Counted from the first letter of the stretch, positions 7,334 to 16,080 are shown. The stretch is 39,744 nucleotides of DNA from an uncultured Prevotellaceae bacterium (GCA_900318865.1 ONMF01000020.1:1-39744); one strand, 5' to 3'. The notes: a model not told the origin generated them from the sequence alone. Program-made: numbers and translations.

Positions 7334-7627
7334 ATGGTAAAACACATCGTCATGTTCAAACTCTGCGGATCGGCCACCGAAAGGCTCGATGCTGCTCAAA
7401 AATTCAAAACGGCACTCGAAGCACTGCCCGAGAAAATTGATGTGCTCAAAAGCATGGAAGTGGGGCTGAACGAAAACCCCGACGAGCAGTGGGATGTCGT
7501 TCTCACTGCCACCGTGCCCACCATGGCCGATGTGGCCACCTATGCCCACCACCCCGCACATCTGGCAGCCGCAGCCCTGCTCGCAGGCCACAAGGAACTG
7601 CGTGGATGCGTGGATTACGAGTTCTGA
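7334..7627 (+). CDS. Dabb (stress-responsive A/B barrel) family protein
   Basis: A 97-residue single-domain Dabb protein. It starts with the family's typical first strand MVKHIVMFKL and continues through a helix (ATERLDAAQKFKTALEALP), a Val/Gly strand (MEVGLNEN), DVVLTATV and a final HPAHLAAAALL helix. Dabb proteins form dimeric alpha-beta barrels. Their biochemical role is mostly unknown, with links to stress in plants and to cyclases in some pathways. It begins a close-packed cluster: mutY follows after 17 bases. The sequence does not identify a substrate. Confidence 0.88.
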   Translation: MVKHIVMFKLCGSATERLDAAQKFKTALEALPEKIDVLKSMEVGLNENPDEQWDVVLTATVPTMADVATYAHHPAHLAAAALLAGHKELRGCVDYEF

Positions 7628-7644
7628 TACCTACTCACACACCG

Positions 7645-8664
7645 ATGTCCCGACACCCTTTCACCGACACCGTCGTCAGGTGGTTTGCCACACATGGCCG
7701 CGAACTGCCATGGAGAGGCATAGGTGATCCTTACGCCATCTGGCTGAGCGAGGTGATTCTGCAGCAGACGCGCATCGCACAGGGCACCGACTATTGGATT
7801 AGGTTCATCCAGACCTTTCCCACCATCGGCGACTTGGCACGCGCCAGTCAGGACCAAGTGATGCGCCTGTGGCAAGGGCTGGGCTACTACAGCCGGGCGC
7901 GTCACCTGCACCAGGCAGCCAGGCAGGTGGTGGAACTGGGATATTTTCCCGACAATTACAAACAATTGCGACAACTCAGCGGTGTGGGCGACTACACGGC
8001 GGCAGCCATCGCGTCGATGGCCTTCGGCGAGCCGGTGGCGGCTGTCGACGGCAATGTGTTCCGCGTGTTGGCTCGGCACTTCGGCATCGACACCCCCATC
8101 AACACCACACGGGGCAAACGCCAGTTCACCGAGCTGGCGCAGTCGCTGCTTCCTGTCGACGAGCCGGGCACGTTCAATCAAGCGATGATGGATTTCGGGG
8201 CATTGCAATGCACCCCGTCGGCGCCGGCCTGCCGGCAATGCCCGCTGGAAGCGTCGTGCGCGGCATGCGCGCAGGGCCTGGTGGGCAAGCTACCGGTCAA
8301 AAACAAGACGTTGCAGATAAAACGCCGCGACATCACCTATGTGTATCTGCGATGCCATGGGAAAACTGCCATCCGCCAGCGGCCGGCAGGCGACATCTGG
8401 CAGGGACTGTGGGAGCCGCCCGCATTCGAGGATGGGCATCTGCCGCCATGGCAGGGACGGCTCACGCTGCTCAAGCAGAACGTGCTCCATGTGCTCACTC
8501 ACCGCCGTATCGTTGCCACATTCTACTTGCTCGATTCCGACACGCCGCCCACCACCCTACCGCCCGATTACATCTGGATTGATGAGAGCGAAATCGACCA
8601 CTATGCCCTGCCCCGCCTGGTGGAAAAACTTATAGAATTACTAACAAAACACACCAAACACTGA
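7645..8664 (+). CDS. mutY: A/G-specific adenine glycosylase MutY
   Basis: A 339-residue base-excision repair enzyme that removes adenine mispaired with 8-oxoguanine. Visible features are the catalytic E36 in SEVILQQTR, the helix-hairpin-helix LSGVGDYTAAA (111-121), the catalytic D135 in VDGNVFRV and the [4Fe-4S] cluster ligands C189, C196, C199 and C205 (C-x6-C-x2-C-x5-C). A Nudix-like C-terminal domain (about 225-330) recognises 8-oxoG. ATG 7645 was chosen because the longer frame runs through the preceding Dabb gene. It is cotranscribed with the Dabb gene and the AGCS transporter (10-base gap). Confidence 0.96.
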   Translation: MSRHPFTDTVVRWFATHGRELPWRGIGDPYAIWLSEVILQQTRIAQGTDYWIRFIQTFPTIGDLARASQDQVMRLWQGLGYYSRARHLHQAARQVVELGYFPDNYKQLRQLSGVGDYTAAAIASMAFGEPVAAVDGNVFRVLARHFGIDTPINTTRGKRQFTELAQSLLPVDEPGTFNQAMMDFGALQCTPSAPACRQCPLEASCAACAQGLVGKLPVKNKTLQIKRRDITYVYLRCHGKTAIRQRPAGDIWQGLWEPPAFEDGHLPPWQGRLTLLKQNVLHVLTHRRIVATFYLLDSDTPPTTLPPDYIWIDESEIDHYALPRLVEKLIELLTKHTKH

Positions 8665-8674
8665 CCTACTACTC

Positions 8675-10048
8675 ATGGAATTGATCAACCAATTTTTTTC
8701 CGATGCCAGCTCTATGCTTTGGGGATGGCCCATGATTATACTGCTTCTGGGCACACACATCTATCTCACCGTGGTTCTGCGCGTGCCGCAACGCAAGTTG
8801 TTCACCGCCATGCGCCTGTCGGTCAAGACCGACCGCAATGCATCGGGCGACGTGTCGCAGTTCGGAGCGCTGACGACGGCCCTGGCGGCTACCATAGGCA
8901 CCGGAAACATCATCGGCGTGGCTACGGCTGTAGCCCTTGGAGGACCGGGGGCTGTGCTGTGGTGCTGGCTGACCGGCGTGTTCGGAATAGCCACAAAATA
9001 TGCCGAAGGTCTGCTGGCTGTCAAATACCGGGTGAAGCGTCCCGATGGACAGATGCTGGGAGGGCCCATGTACGCACTGGAACGTGGACTGGGGTGGAAA
9101 TGGCTTGCCGTGCTCTTTGCCGTGTTCACCGCCATTGCGGCTTTCGGCATCGGCAACACGGTGCAGGCCAACGCCATCTCAACCCTTGCCGATAAATCCT
9201 ATGGCATCTCGCCCTACATCTCCGGAGCCATCCTCTGCGCGCTCACCGCGGCCGTGGTGCTGGGCGGGGTGAAAAGCATCGCCCGGGTGTGCGGAGCGCT
9301 CGTGCCATTCATGTCGCTGTTCTATGTGCTGGGATGCATCTATATCCTGATTGTCAACGGGCATTATCTGATGCCTGCGCTGCGCATTATCATCGATTCG
9401 GCATTCTCGCCACAAGCAGCCGGCGGAGGTTTTCTGGGAAGCACGGTAATCATGGCCGCGCGCTTTGGAATTGCACGCGGACTATTCAGCAACGAAGCCG
9501 GCCTGGGGTCGGCGCCTATCGTGGCGGCAGCGGCACAAACGCGCAACCCCGTGCGCCAGGCGCTGGTGTCGTCCACAGGTACTTTTTGGGACACCGTGGT
9601 GATTTGCGCGCTCACGGGAATGGTGATTGTGAGCAGTATCATCGCCCACCCCGACATCTCGTCCGCCGACGGGGCCATGCTCACCCAGGCGGCATTCAGC
9701 AAAATACCCCATGTCGGCACTCCCTTGCTCACACTGGGACTGATCACTTTTGCCTTCAGCACCATCCTCGGATGGTGCTACTACGGCGAAAGCGCCATGG
9801 CATATCTCAAGGGTGAACGATGGAAACATGTCTACCGCTACGTCTATATCGCCGCTGTGTTTCTGGGCAGCGTGGCCAACCTGGCTGTCGTGTGGAACCT
9901 GGCCGACTGCATGAACGCACTCATGGCCATCCCCAACCTGCTGTCGCTCATCTTGCTTAGCAGGGTTTTGATTAAAGAAACCAACAACTATCTATGGAAC
10001 GATGGCCTGGATCGTGACATGGAAAACTTGTCACACGACCCATCATGA
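8675..10048 (+). CDS. AGCS-family alanine/glycine:cation symporter
   Basis: A 457-residue inner-membrane carrier of the alanine or glycine:cation symporter family (AlsT/DagA type), which takes up small amino acids with Na+ or H+. About ten hydrophobic segments are visible. Family-typical stretches include ATIGTGNIIGVATAVALGGPGA (written here as two parts, ATIGTGNIIGVA and TAVALGGPGA), FGIATKYAEGLLAVKYR, GMVIVSS and FSTILGWCYYGE. The length is normal. It follows mutY by 10 bases and its TGA overlaps the ATG of a decayed GntP permease (ATGA). If Na+-coupled it would use the gradient made by the Na+-NQR encoded later in the window. The exact amino acid is not deducible. Confidence 0.92.
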   Translation: MELINQFFSDASSMLWGWPMIILLLGTHIYLTVVLRVPQRKLFTAMRLSVKTDRNASGDVSQFGALTTALAATIGTGNIIGVATAVALGGPGAVLWCWLTGVFGIATKYAEGLLAVKYRVKRPDGQMLGGPMYALERGLGWKWLAVLFAVFTAIAAFGIGNTVQANAISTLADKSYGISPYISGAILCALTAAVVLGGVKSIARVCGALVPFMSLFYVLGCIYILIVNGHYLMPALRIIIDSAFSPQAAGGGFLGSTVIMAARFGIARGLFSNEAGLGSAPIVAAAAQTRNPVRQALVSSTGTFWDTVVICALTGMVIVSSIIAHPDISSADGAMLTQAAFSKIPHVGTPLLTLGLITFAFSTILGWCYYGESAMAYLKGERWKHVYRYVYIAAVFLGSVANLAVVWNLADCMNALMAIPNLLSLILLSRVLIKETNNYLWNDGLDRDMENLSHDPS

Positions 10049-10226
10049 CAACCTTTGGAGCGCTCCTTGGCCTAACATTGGCCATCGTATTAATAATCAA
10101 AAGGTTATCACCTTTGGAGCATGCGAGCTCGCGTTCAAACAACGGCTGAAACTTGTGCCGTACGAAACGGCCGTGGGACTTGTCCTCACACTGTCTTCGG
10201 TAGTCACCTATTTACTGATTGGATAA
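10045..10226 (+). pseudogene. Remnant of a GntP-family permease, internally deleted and frameshifted
   Basis: From ATG 10045 (overlapping the AGCS stop as ATGA) the frame reads MTTFGALLGLTLAIVLIIKR and stops at 10149 after 34 residues. It looks like the first membrane helix of a GntP-type gluconate/glycerate permease. In another frame, up to the stop at 10226, the sequence reads LKLVPYETAVGLVLTL then SSVVTYLLIG, like the last helix of the same family. The roughly 400 residues in between are gone. An 11-base repeat, ACCTTTGGAGC, occurs at 10050-10060 and 10110-10120 near the junction. The following gene is glycerate kinase, a common partner of GntP permeases, which supports the reading. Family recognition rests on two short segments. 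Confidence 0.6.
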
Positions 10227-10242
10227 CCCAAATTATACTGTC

Positions 10243-11331
10243 ATGAAAATCCTCATAGCTATCGATTCTTTCAAAGGGTGCATCACCTCGGCACAGGCGG
10301 CGCAGGCGGCAGCACAGGGTGTGGCCGACGCCTTCCCCGATGCTCAGGTCACATGCCTGCCGGTGAGCGATGGCGGCGAGGGAATGCTTGAAGCATTCCA
10401 GGCGGTCACGGGCGGCCAAGAAATCATCGTTCCTGCCCACGACCCGCTCATGCGCCCCATTCAAGCGCCTTACGCCATCACCCCGGACGGTACGGCTATC
10501 ATTGAAATGGCGCAAGCAAGTGGACTCACCTTGCTCGCTCCCAAAGAGCGCAATCCGCTCATCGCCACCTCTTACGGGACAGGCGAACTCATTGTCGACG
10601 CACTGAACCGGGGATGCCGGCGCATCATCGTCGGCCTGGGCGGTAGCGCCACAAGCGATTGCGGGCGTGGCATGCTCGAAGCCATGGGCATCTACTTCGG
10701 CGAAGGGTATGATTACCGCTACATGAACGATTTCAACTTCATTCTCAACGATTACCCCGATGTGGAAGTGATTGCGGCCAGCGATGTACAAAATCCCCTG
10801 ACCGGACTCAAGGGAGCCGCACACGTTTTCGCGCGGCAAAAGGGTGCCACTGGCGCCATGATTGCCTTGCTCGACAAGCGGGCACGGCGATTTGCCCAAT
10901 TGGCAAAATTCTACACCGGCAAGAACCATCGATTCACGCCGGGCGCCGGAGCGGCTGGCGGAATGGGATTTGCCTTGATGACTTTCATGAACGCTTCCTT
11001 ACAGTCGGGGGCCGATTTACTGCTCGACATGGCCCGCTTCGATGAATCAGTGGCCGAAGCGAGCATGGTCATCACAGGCGAAGGCAGTGCCAACGCGCAA
11101 ACTCTCATGGGCAAACTCCCCTATCGTGTCATGTCGAGGGCAAAAGCCCACGGTGTGCCTGTGGCAATGTTGTGCGGGCAACTCGCCGACGGCAAGGCGC
11201 TCGAAGATGCAGGATTCAGCAGCATTCACGTCATCAACCGGCCCGGCGACCCGCTCGAAGTGTGCATGCAGCCCGAAGTGGCCATGCGCAATATCCGAAA
11301 CACCGTTTCCAAGATTCTGACAAAGCCATGA
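10243..11331 (+). CDS. glxK: Glycerate kinase (GlxK/GarK family)
   Basis: A 362-residue glycerate kinase type 2 that phosphorylates D-glycerate with ATP, feeding glycolysis. Family signatures are MKILIAIDSFKG at the start, LPVSDGGEGML (45-55), VGLGGSATSDCGRGML in the middle and MVITGEGSANAQTLMGK near the C-terminus. ATG 10243 opens the conserved first strand; the in-frame TTG at 10219 is not needed. The gene sits 16 bases behind the stop of the permease remnant and overlaps the methyltransferase gene by ATGA. Loss of the permease suggests glycerate now comes from inside the cell or another carrier. Confidence 0.95.
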   Translation: MKILIAIDSFKGCITSAQAAQAAAQGVADAFPDAQVTCLPVSDGGEGMLEAFQAVTGGQEIIVPAHDPLMRPIQAPYAITPDGTAIIEMAQASGLTLLAPKERNPLIATSYGTGELIVDALNRGCRRIIVGLGGSATSDCGRGMLEAMGIYFGEGYDYRYMNDFNFILNDYPDVEVIAASDVQNPLTGLKGAAHVFARQKGATGAMIALLDKRARRFAQLAKFYTGKNHRFTPGAGAAGGMGFALMTFMNASLQSGADLLLDMARFDESVAEASMVITGEGSANAQTLMGKLPYRVMSRAKAHGVPVAMLCGQLADGKALEDAGFSSIHVINRPGDPLEVCMQPEVAMRNIRNTVSKILTKP

Positions 11332-12521
11332 CATTTCCCCCTGACGACAATCGGCTTGACCATCTTCTGCAGTTTGTCGATGCCCACCAGGCAGGCGACC
11401 CTCAAAAGCTGGCACTGATGGCGCACAAATATCCCGATGTGGACATGCCATTTGTCATTGACCAAATCGTGGGCAGGCGCATCGCATCCTCCAAACTGCC
11501 GCAATGGGCGGCTACGCAAGGCATCGTCTATCCGCCACGGGTGTCGATGGAACAATGCTCGTCGGAGCAAGCCGCGCTCTACAAGGCCTCACTTGTGGCG
11601 GGCGACTCTCTCATCGACCTTACCGGCGGACTGGGAGTGGATTTTTCGTATATGGCACGCCGTGTGGAGCATGCCACCTATGTCGAACGGCAAGAACTGC
11701 TGTGCCGAATTGCCGAGCACAATTTCCCCCTGCTGGGTGTGCAGGCCGATGTGGTGCAGGCCGATGCCGCGCTTTTTCTTCATGAGCGTGTCAACCGGCC
11801 GGCTGGCACCATCTTTCTTGACCCGGCACGACGCGACAACCAGGGAAACCGGGTTATGCTCCTTCAAGACTGTTCGCCCGATGTGACCACCCTGCTGCCG
11901 GCGCTGCTGGCCAAGGCACAGCGCATCATCATCAAACTGGCACCCATGCTCGACGTCACCCTGGCCTTGAGGCAGCTGCAACATGTGAGCCAAGTGCACA
12001 TCGTGAGCATTGACGGGCAATGCAGGGAATTGCTGCTGGTGCTTGAACCCACTGCACACGGCGAGCCGGTTTTCTATTGCGTGAACAATCATCATTGCTT
12101 CACCTACGACCCTGCCTTGCCGGCGCCCGAGCCTTCTTATTGGGACGGCGACACCACCGGCACACTCTATCTTCACGAGCCGAACGCCTCGGTGATGAAA
12201 GCCGCCTGCCACAAGCATGTGGCACACCGTTTCGGCATCAGCATGATGGCCCCCGACAGCCATTTGTTTGTTTCGCGCAAGCCAGTGGAGGATTTTCCCG
12301 GGCGCTCCTTTGTGGTTGACACGGTAACCACCATGAACCGGCGAGCCCTCAGAAAGGCCCTCCGCGGCATCGACCGCGCCAATGTGTCCACACGCAATTT
12401 CCCGATGCGGGCGCCCGAGCTGGCCAGGCGGCTGGGAATGAAAGACGGTGGCAACACTTTTGTATTCGGCACGACAAGCGCCGATGCCACACACTTAATT
12501 TTCATCACACACAAACTTTAA
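11328..12521 (+). CDS. THUMP-like class I SAM-dependent methyltransferase
   Basis: A 397-residue protein with a Rossmann methyltransferase core. The SAM-binding motif I is DLTGGLGVDFSYMA (about 94-107), followed by YVERQ (the acidic residue binding ribose) and a DPARR motif at the usual motif IV place. The last third is the THUMP-like domain (SRKPVEDFPGRSF, STRNFPMRAPELARRLGMK) seen in Bacteroidetes proteins of this type. RNA modification is likely from the domain type, but the target base is not known to me. The start overlaps the glxK stop (ATGA), so translation is probably coupled. The pairing with glycerate kinase has no obvious metabolic logic. Confidence 0.85.
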   Translation: MTFPPDDNRLDHLLQFVDAHQAGDPQKLALMAHKYPDVDMPFVIDQIVGRRIASSKLPQWAATQGIVYPPRVSMEQCSSEQAALYKASLVAGDSLIDLTGGLGVDFSYMARRVEHATYVERQELLCRIAEHNFPLLGVQADVVQADAALFLHERVNRPAGTIFLDPARRDNQGNRVMLLQDCSPDVTTLLPALLAKAQRIIIKLAPMLDVTLALRQLQHVSQVHIVSIDGQCRELLLVLEPTAHGEPVFYCVNNHHCFTYDPALPAPEPSYWDGDTTGTLYLHEPNASVMKAACHKHVAHRFGISMMAPDSHLFVSRKPVEDFPGRSFVVDTVTTMNRRALRKALRGIDRANVSTRNFPMRAPELARRLGMKDGGNTFVFGTTSADATHLIFITHKL

Positions 12522-12532
12522 TCCCCATCACC

Positions 12533-13573
12533 ATGATATCTTTCACTTGCGACTACACCCAGGGCGCACACCCCGAAATACTGCGACGCCTTGCCGAAAC
12601 CAATCTTCAGCAGGAAGAGGGCTATGGAATGGACTCCTTCAGCGAGCAAGCGCGTCAAAAAATCAAAGCGGCCACCGGGTGCTCCGATGCCGATGTCTTT
12701 TTCTTGGTGGGAGGCACACAGACCAACGCCACCGTTATCGATGCCTTGCTGCAACGCCATCAGGGGGTCGTCGCTGTCGAGACAGGCCACATCGCCGTCC
12801 ATGAGGCAGGGGCCATAGAGGCAACCGGCCACAAGGTCATCACCCTGCCGGCACACGAGGGGAGAATGTGGGCCTGCGACCTGACGGCCTACTTGCGGGC
12901 ATTCTATGACGACCCCACCTGGCCGCACATGGTCGTGCCGGGAATGGTCTACCTCTCGTTCCCCACCGAATACGGCACGCTCTATTCCCGGCAGCAACTG
13001 GCCGACATTCACAACATTTGCCGTCAATATAATCTGCCGTTATTCATCGACGGCGCACGACTGGGCTACGCGCTGGCCAGCCCCATGGCCGACATCAATC
13101 TGCCTGGACTGGCCTCGCTGTGCGATGTGTTCTACATTGGCGGCACCAAAGTGGGAGCCTTGTGCGGCGAGGCCGTGGTGTTTCCGCGCGGCGATGCGCC
13201 CAAGCACTTTTTCACGCTCATCAAGCAGCACGGAGCTTTGCTGGCCAAGGGGAGGCTCCTGGGAATTCAGTTCGACACCTTGTTCACCCACGACCTATAC
13301 CTCGACATTTCACGACACGCCATTCAGATGGCCATGCGGCTGAAAAACGCCTTCACGGCACGTGGCATCGAATTGTTTATCGACTCGCCCACCAACCAGC
13401 AGTTCCCCATTCTCACCACCGCACAGGCCGAGGCAATAGGCCGTCAAGTGGCGTTCGAGGTGTGGCAGCCATTACCGGGCGGACGGCTTGTCACCCGCTT
13501 CGCCACCAGCTGGGCCACACCGCCCGAGCACATCGACATCCTTGAGCACCTGCTCGATGAAGCAGGCGCTTAA
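12533..13573 (+). CDS. ltaE: Low-specificity threonine aldolase / beta-eliminating lyase family
   Basis: A 346-residue fold-type I PLP enzyme of the threonine aldolase family, cleaving threonine or allo-threonine to glycine and acetaldehyde. Visible features are the N-terminal FTCDYTQGAHPEIL, GGTQTNATVI (PLP phosphate region), the His that stacks on PLP in TGHIAVHEAGA, LFIDGARLGYAL with the Asp that binds the ring nitrogen, and the Schiff-base K206 in YIGGTKVGALCGE. It is 11 bases behind the methyltransferase gene and closes the plus-strand cluster. The glycine and acetaldehyde products do not obviously link to glycerate kinase. The exact stereospecificity is not deducible. Confidence 0.9.
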   Translation: MISFTCDYTQGAHPEILRRLAETNLQQEEGYGMDSFSEQARQKIKAATGCSDADVFFLVGGTQTNATVIDALLQRHQGVVAVETGHIAVHEAGAIEATGHKVITLPAHEGRMWACDLTAYLRAFYDDPTWPHMVVPGMVYLSFPTEYGTLYSRQQLADIHNICRQYNLPLFIDGARLGYALASPMADINLPGLASLCDVFYIGGTKVGALCGEAVVFPRGDAPKHFFTLIKQHGALLAKGRLLGIQFDTLFTHDLYLDISRHAIQMAMRLKNAFTARGIELFIDSPTNQQFPILTTAQAEAIGRQVAFEVWQPLPGGRLVTRFATSWATPPEHIDILEHLLDEAGA

Positions 13574-13623
13574 TAATGCCGGGCCATCACATTGCACATC
13601 CGCACAAGGAACAACGCCAAGCA

Positions 13624-13820
13624 CAAGGCCCCTCAACTTCCAAATAACGGATATCTTTTTCTATTGTTCACCGCACCACTCCGCTCGATGCCGGGTCCAT
13701 CTTGGCGAGGCGAATGTTCACCTCATCGGTCAAATCATCGAGAGAATAATTGTGATACCGGTTGCTGAGCAACTCGTCAAATATCTTGTAATGGGTCATG
13801 GCATTCTTATTGACTGGCAT
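13624..13820 (-). pseudogene. N-terminal remnant of a WYL-domain transcriptional regulator
   Basis: On the minus strand ATG 13820 starts MPVNKNAMTHYKIFDELL, the hallmark N-terminus (winged helix) of Bacteroidales WYL regulators, and continues with LDDLTDEVNIRLAKM. At residue 51 the frame stops with TGA (13670-13668). The family has an Arg here (GVVRRTIEKDI), and a CGA to TGA change explains it. The reading simply continues after the stop as TIEKDIRYLEVEGP before similarity ends near 13624. So the gene has a nonsense mutation and lacks its whole C-terminal WYL domain. It fills most of the 334-base space between ltaE and the C69 dipeptidase gene; I see nothing else there. Confidence 0.75.
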
Positions 13821-13907
13821 AGCGGTTCTTTGATTAAAATGAAGGTGATTTTTGATTATAATATTCTTGTCACCAAGGGTTTTCTCACGGCAAAAGCGAT
13901 CAGCGCA

Positions 13908-15560
13908 TCAGGGCACCTCAAAACGATGACCGGTGGCCTGATGGATGCGGCGACGGGCTTTCGGGCTCATGCCCGGACGTGTGAGTACCGGACGGAAACC
14001 GCTTGAATTGCGGCGGTAACGGCCGTATTCTTCCTCACGGACTACCCCGTCGTTGTACTTCACTATCATGTGATAAGCCATCTGGCGCCATCGGGCCACC
14101 ATCTGCTCTCCCACCTCATGGCTGTAATCATCCAAATAGGACACTGCCGAATCGCGGTCACCAGCCAGCAATTCCAGGGCTCGGCGTTCCACTTGCTCTT
14201 GCCGCGCAAAATAACTGGATTGCAACGAGTCGCGCACCTGTTGCAATTCGGGATAAAGCAGGCTGTAGCGAGGATAGACCATATTGCTCACCCAGTTACA
14301 CACCCAGTAGGCATTCTCGTCGCTGAAGTGGAAGGCATCGGCCCCGGGAGTATCGTAACACCGAGGCACACGCCGGGCGCAGCAGTAAACCGGCGTATAA
14401 GCCACCATACCGCTGTCATCGTTGCCCCACCAGATAACGCCGCCCACCTCGCGAGGCATAAAACCGCGCAGCTGGCACACCCATGTGAATGCGGTGTGCG
14501 GTGTGGCCACAGGACGCTCGTTGAACATTCTGGTGCCCTGGTCTTCATATCGCAGAGGCTGTGGCCTGAAGGGGCTGTCGTACAAGCCGGCACCCGGGTC
14601 GTCGTCCATAGCCAGCGGGGTTTCCTCAAAGTGGTCGCGCAGGCACTCTATTACATCGTTCACAGTGAGTTTCTTGTCAGGGACAATCCACATGGGCAGT
14701 GGTTCCACCTCATCCAGAGGCTTTTTGCCTTCCACATAAGGCAGATAGCGGTCCATGCCATCAGCCAGCCGACGATAGATGGCCCACACACGCGAATCAC
14801 TCAACCGCCGCCCGCCAAACGTGGGCGGATTATAGGCATCGCAAAAACTGAATTCACTGTCAGCGCCTTTGAAATAACCTTTCTTACGGGCAAAACTGAT
14901 ACAGTTTTTTGAAATTTTCACATGGGCGGTGTCGGTGAGGTCCACACGGCGTATGCGGCTTTGGTTGGCATGAACCAGCACGGCGTCATCGGGCACACGC
15001 ACCGCTATCCACGCCACGCTCTTGCTGCGCGGGCCGCACCCCGTCATCTCAAGTATCCATGCTTCATCAGGGTCGCACACAGTGAACGTTTCACCCGCAC
15101 TGCAGAATCCGTACCTCTCGGCCAGTCGGGTCATCACCTCGATTGCCTCACGCGCCGTCCGCGAGCGCTGCAGCCCCAGGTCCATGAGCGAGCCATAGTC
15201 GATGATGCCACTGTCGTCCACCAGTTCGTCGCGACCCTCAAAAGTGGTTTCGGCAATGGCCACCTGCCACTCATTGATGTTGCCGTTCACCCGATAGGTG
15301 ACCGGTGCCTCGGGTATCTGTCCGTGGCAGGTGCGGTAGTCGCGGTCATAAATCTTGCGCATGGTACCGGCCGGATGAATGCCCGCCTCGAAATGATACA
15401 TTTTGTGGAAGCCGCCCCACGTGTCGATGTTGTAGGTGCACATCACCGAGCCGTCGGCACTTGCCTTCTTGCCCACAATCACACTTGTGCAGGCCATCGA
15501 CTGAATCATGCCAGCCATGGCCGTCATGGCCATCACCAGTAAAACCTTCGTTTTTCTCAT
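13908..15560 (-). CDS. Exported C69-family dipeptidase (Ntn-hydrolase)
   Basis: A 550-residue peptidase of family C69 (PepD/dipeptidase A), cleaving dipeptides in the periplasm. Residues 1-23 are a signal peptide ending SMA. Cleavage leaves C24 of CTSVIVGKKAS as the N-terminal nucleophile, so export and activation coincide. Further family features are GSVMCTYNIDTWGG, YGFCSAGETFTVCDPDEAWILEM and EVGGVIWWGNDDS. ATG 15560 is chosen because longer frames run into the tmRNA gene. No own promoter is evident between it and the tmRNA terminator hairpin, so it may depend partly on read-through. The last residues are basic (SPKARRRIHQ). Confidence 0.93.
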   Translation of the reverse strand: MRKTKVLLVMAMTAMAGMIQSMACTSVIVGKKASADGSVMCTYNIDTWGGFHKMYHFEAGIHPAGTMRKIYDRDYRTCHGQIPEAPVTYRVNGNINEWQVAIAETTFEGRDELVDDSGIIDYGSLMDLGLQRSRTAREAIEVMTRLAERYGFCSAGETFTVCDPDEAWILEMTGCGPRSKSVAWIAVRVPDDAVLVHANQSRIRRVDLTDTAHVKISKNCISFARKKGYFKGADSEFSFCDAYNPPTFGGRRLSDSRVWAIYRRLADGMDRYLPYVEGKKPLDEVEPLPMWIVPDKKLTVNDVIECLRDHFEETPLAMDDDPGAGLYDSPFRPQPLRYEDQGTRMFNERPVATPHTAFTWVCQLRGFMPREVGGVIWWGNDDSGMVAYTPVYCCARRVPRCYDTPGADAFHFSDENAYWVCNWVSNMVYPRYSLLYPELQQVRDSLQSSYFARQEQVERRALELLAGDRDSAVSYLDDYSHEVGEQMVARWRQMAYHMIVKYNDGVVREEEYGRYRRNSSGFRPVLTRPGMSPKARRRIHQATGHRFEVP

Positions 15561-15573
15561 AATTAACAACATT

Positions 15574-15616
15574 TTAAAACAAATCGCAAGTAGCTCCATT
15601 GCAAGCCCTTGCGATT
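15574..15616 (-). terminator. Terminator of tmRNA
   Basis: On the minus strand AATCGCAAG (15616-15608) pairs perfectly with CTTGCGATT (15590-15582), followed by TGTTTTAAAA. The hairpin starts 10 bases beyond the tmRNA end and finishes 14 bases before the C69 start codon. Confidence 0.65.
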
Positions 15617-15625
15617 GTGATTTTG

Positions 15626-16023
15626 TGGAGCTGGAGGGGATTGAACCCTCGTCCAAACGCGGAACTAATAAGCTTTCTACATGCTTAGTCGGGACTTGGT
15701 TTTCGACCGACGACAGGCTCCTGACTACCAATCGGCGACTTATCCGCTAAATTTCGAGCGCCGCCCGCGGCATGCCGCACTCTATCTCCGATTTGCCAGC
15801 ACCACCATGTCGATAAGCCTCGCAGAAAGGGCTACCGGGTGATGTCTCGTTTCAACCCCTTGGGCCGAAATTAAGCCGATCTACTATACTTCAATCAGGC
15901 AGCGAGAGCGTAGTTGTTTTCGCCAGTTAAATTTAAGTAATGACTGATATTAAAGAGCATTGCCATCATCGCTCTGCATGCTTACCTACCACCTCTACAC
16001 GCTGTCAAAGCCAAGTCAGCCCC
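15626..16023 (-). ncRNA. ssrA: Transfer-messenger RNA (tmRNA), one-piece
   Basis: tmRNA rescues stalled ribosomes and tags their peptides for proteolysis. The minus strand begins GGGGCTGACTTGGC at 16023 and ends with the T-arm GAGGGTTCAATCCCCTC and acceptor strand CAGCTCC plus A at 15626. The acceptor stem pairs with GGGGCTG. The tag frame (15924-15895) reads GENNYALAA followed by TGA, the form known in Bacteroidales. The 3' CCA is not encoded (genome reads ACAA) and must be added. Length is about 398 bases. A promoter lies 27 bases or more upstream, so a 5' leader is removed, as expected by RNase P. Ends are good to a base or two. Confidence 0.96.
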
Positions 16024-16049
16024 ATGTGTGCGCTTGTGATAAGCGGCTG

Positions 16050-16080
16050 CAAATTTAATAAAAAATCGTCGGCCGACAAC
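16050..16080 (-). promoter_or_regulatory. Promoter of tmRNA with embedded palindrome
   Basis: On the minus strand GTTG (16080-16077), 19 bases, TAAATTTG (16057-16050). The spacer contains the perfect 10-bp palindrome GTCGGCCGAC (16068-16077), which also overlaps the -33 element. That placement suits a repressor or activator site but could be chance. Confidence 0.7.

Noticed and set aside
11589..12494. 301-codon minus-strand frame antisense to the methyltransferase gene
   Set aside because: The plus strand carries clear methyltransferase motifs; the antisense product is His/Gly-rich without recognisable domains.
13488..14006. 172-codon plus-strand frame between ltaE and the C69 gene
   Set aside because: It is antisense to the WYL remnant and overlaps ltaE in another frame; the minus-strand WYL reading is recognisable, this one is not.
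14070..14912. 280-codon plus-strand frame inside the C69 dipeptidase gene
   Set aside because: Shadow of the dipeptidase; no independent support.
15561..15731. N-terminal extension of the C69 dipeptidase into the tmRNA
   Set aside because: It would translate the 3' end of tmRNA and destroy the signal peptide needed to expose C24.
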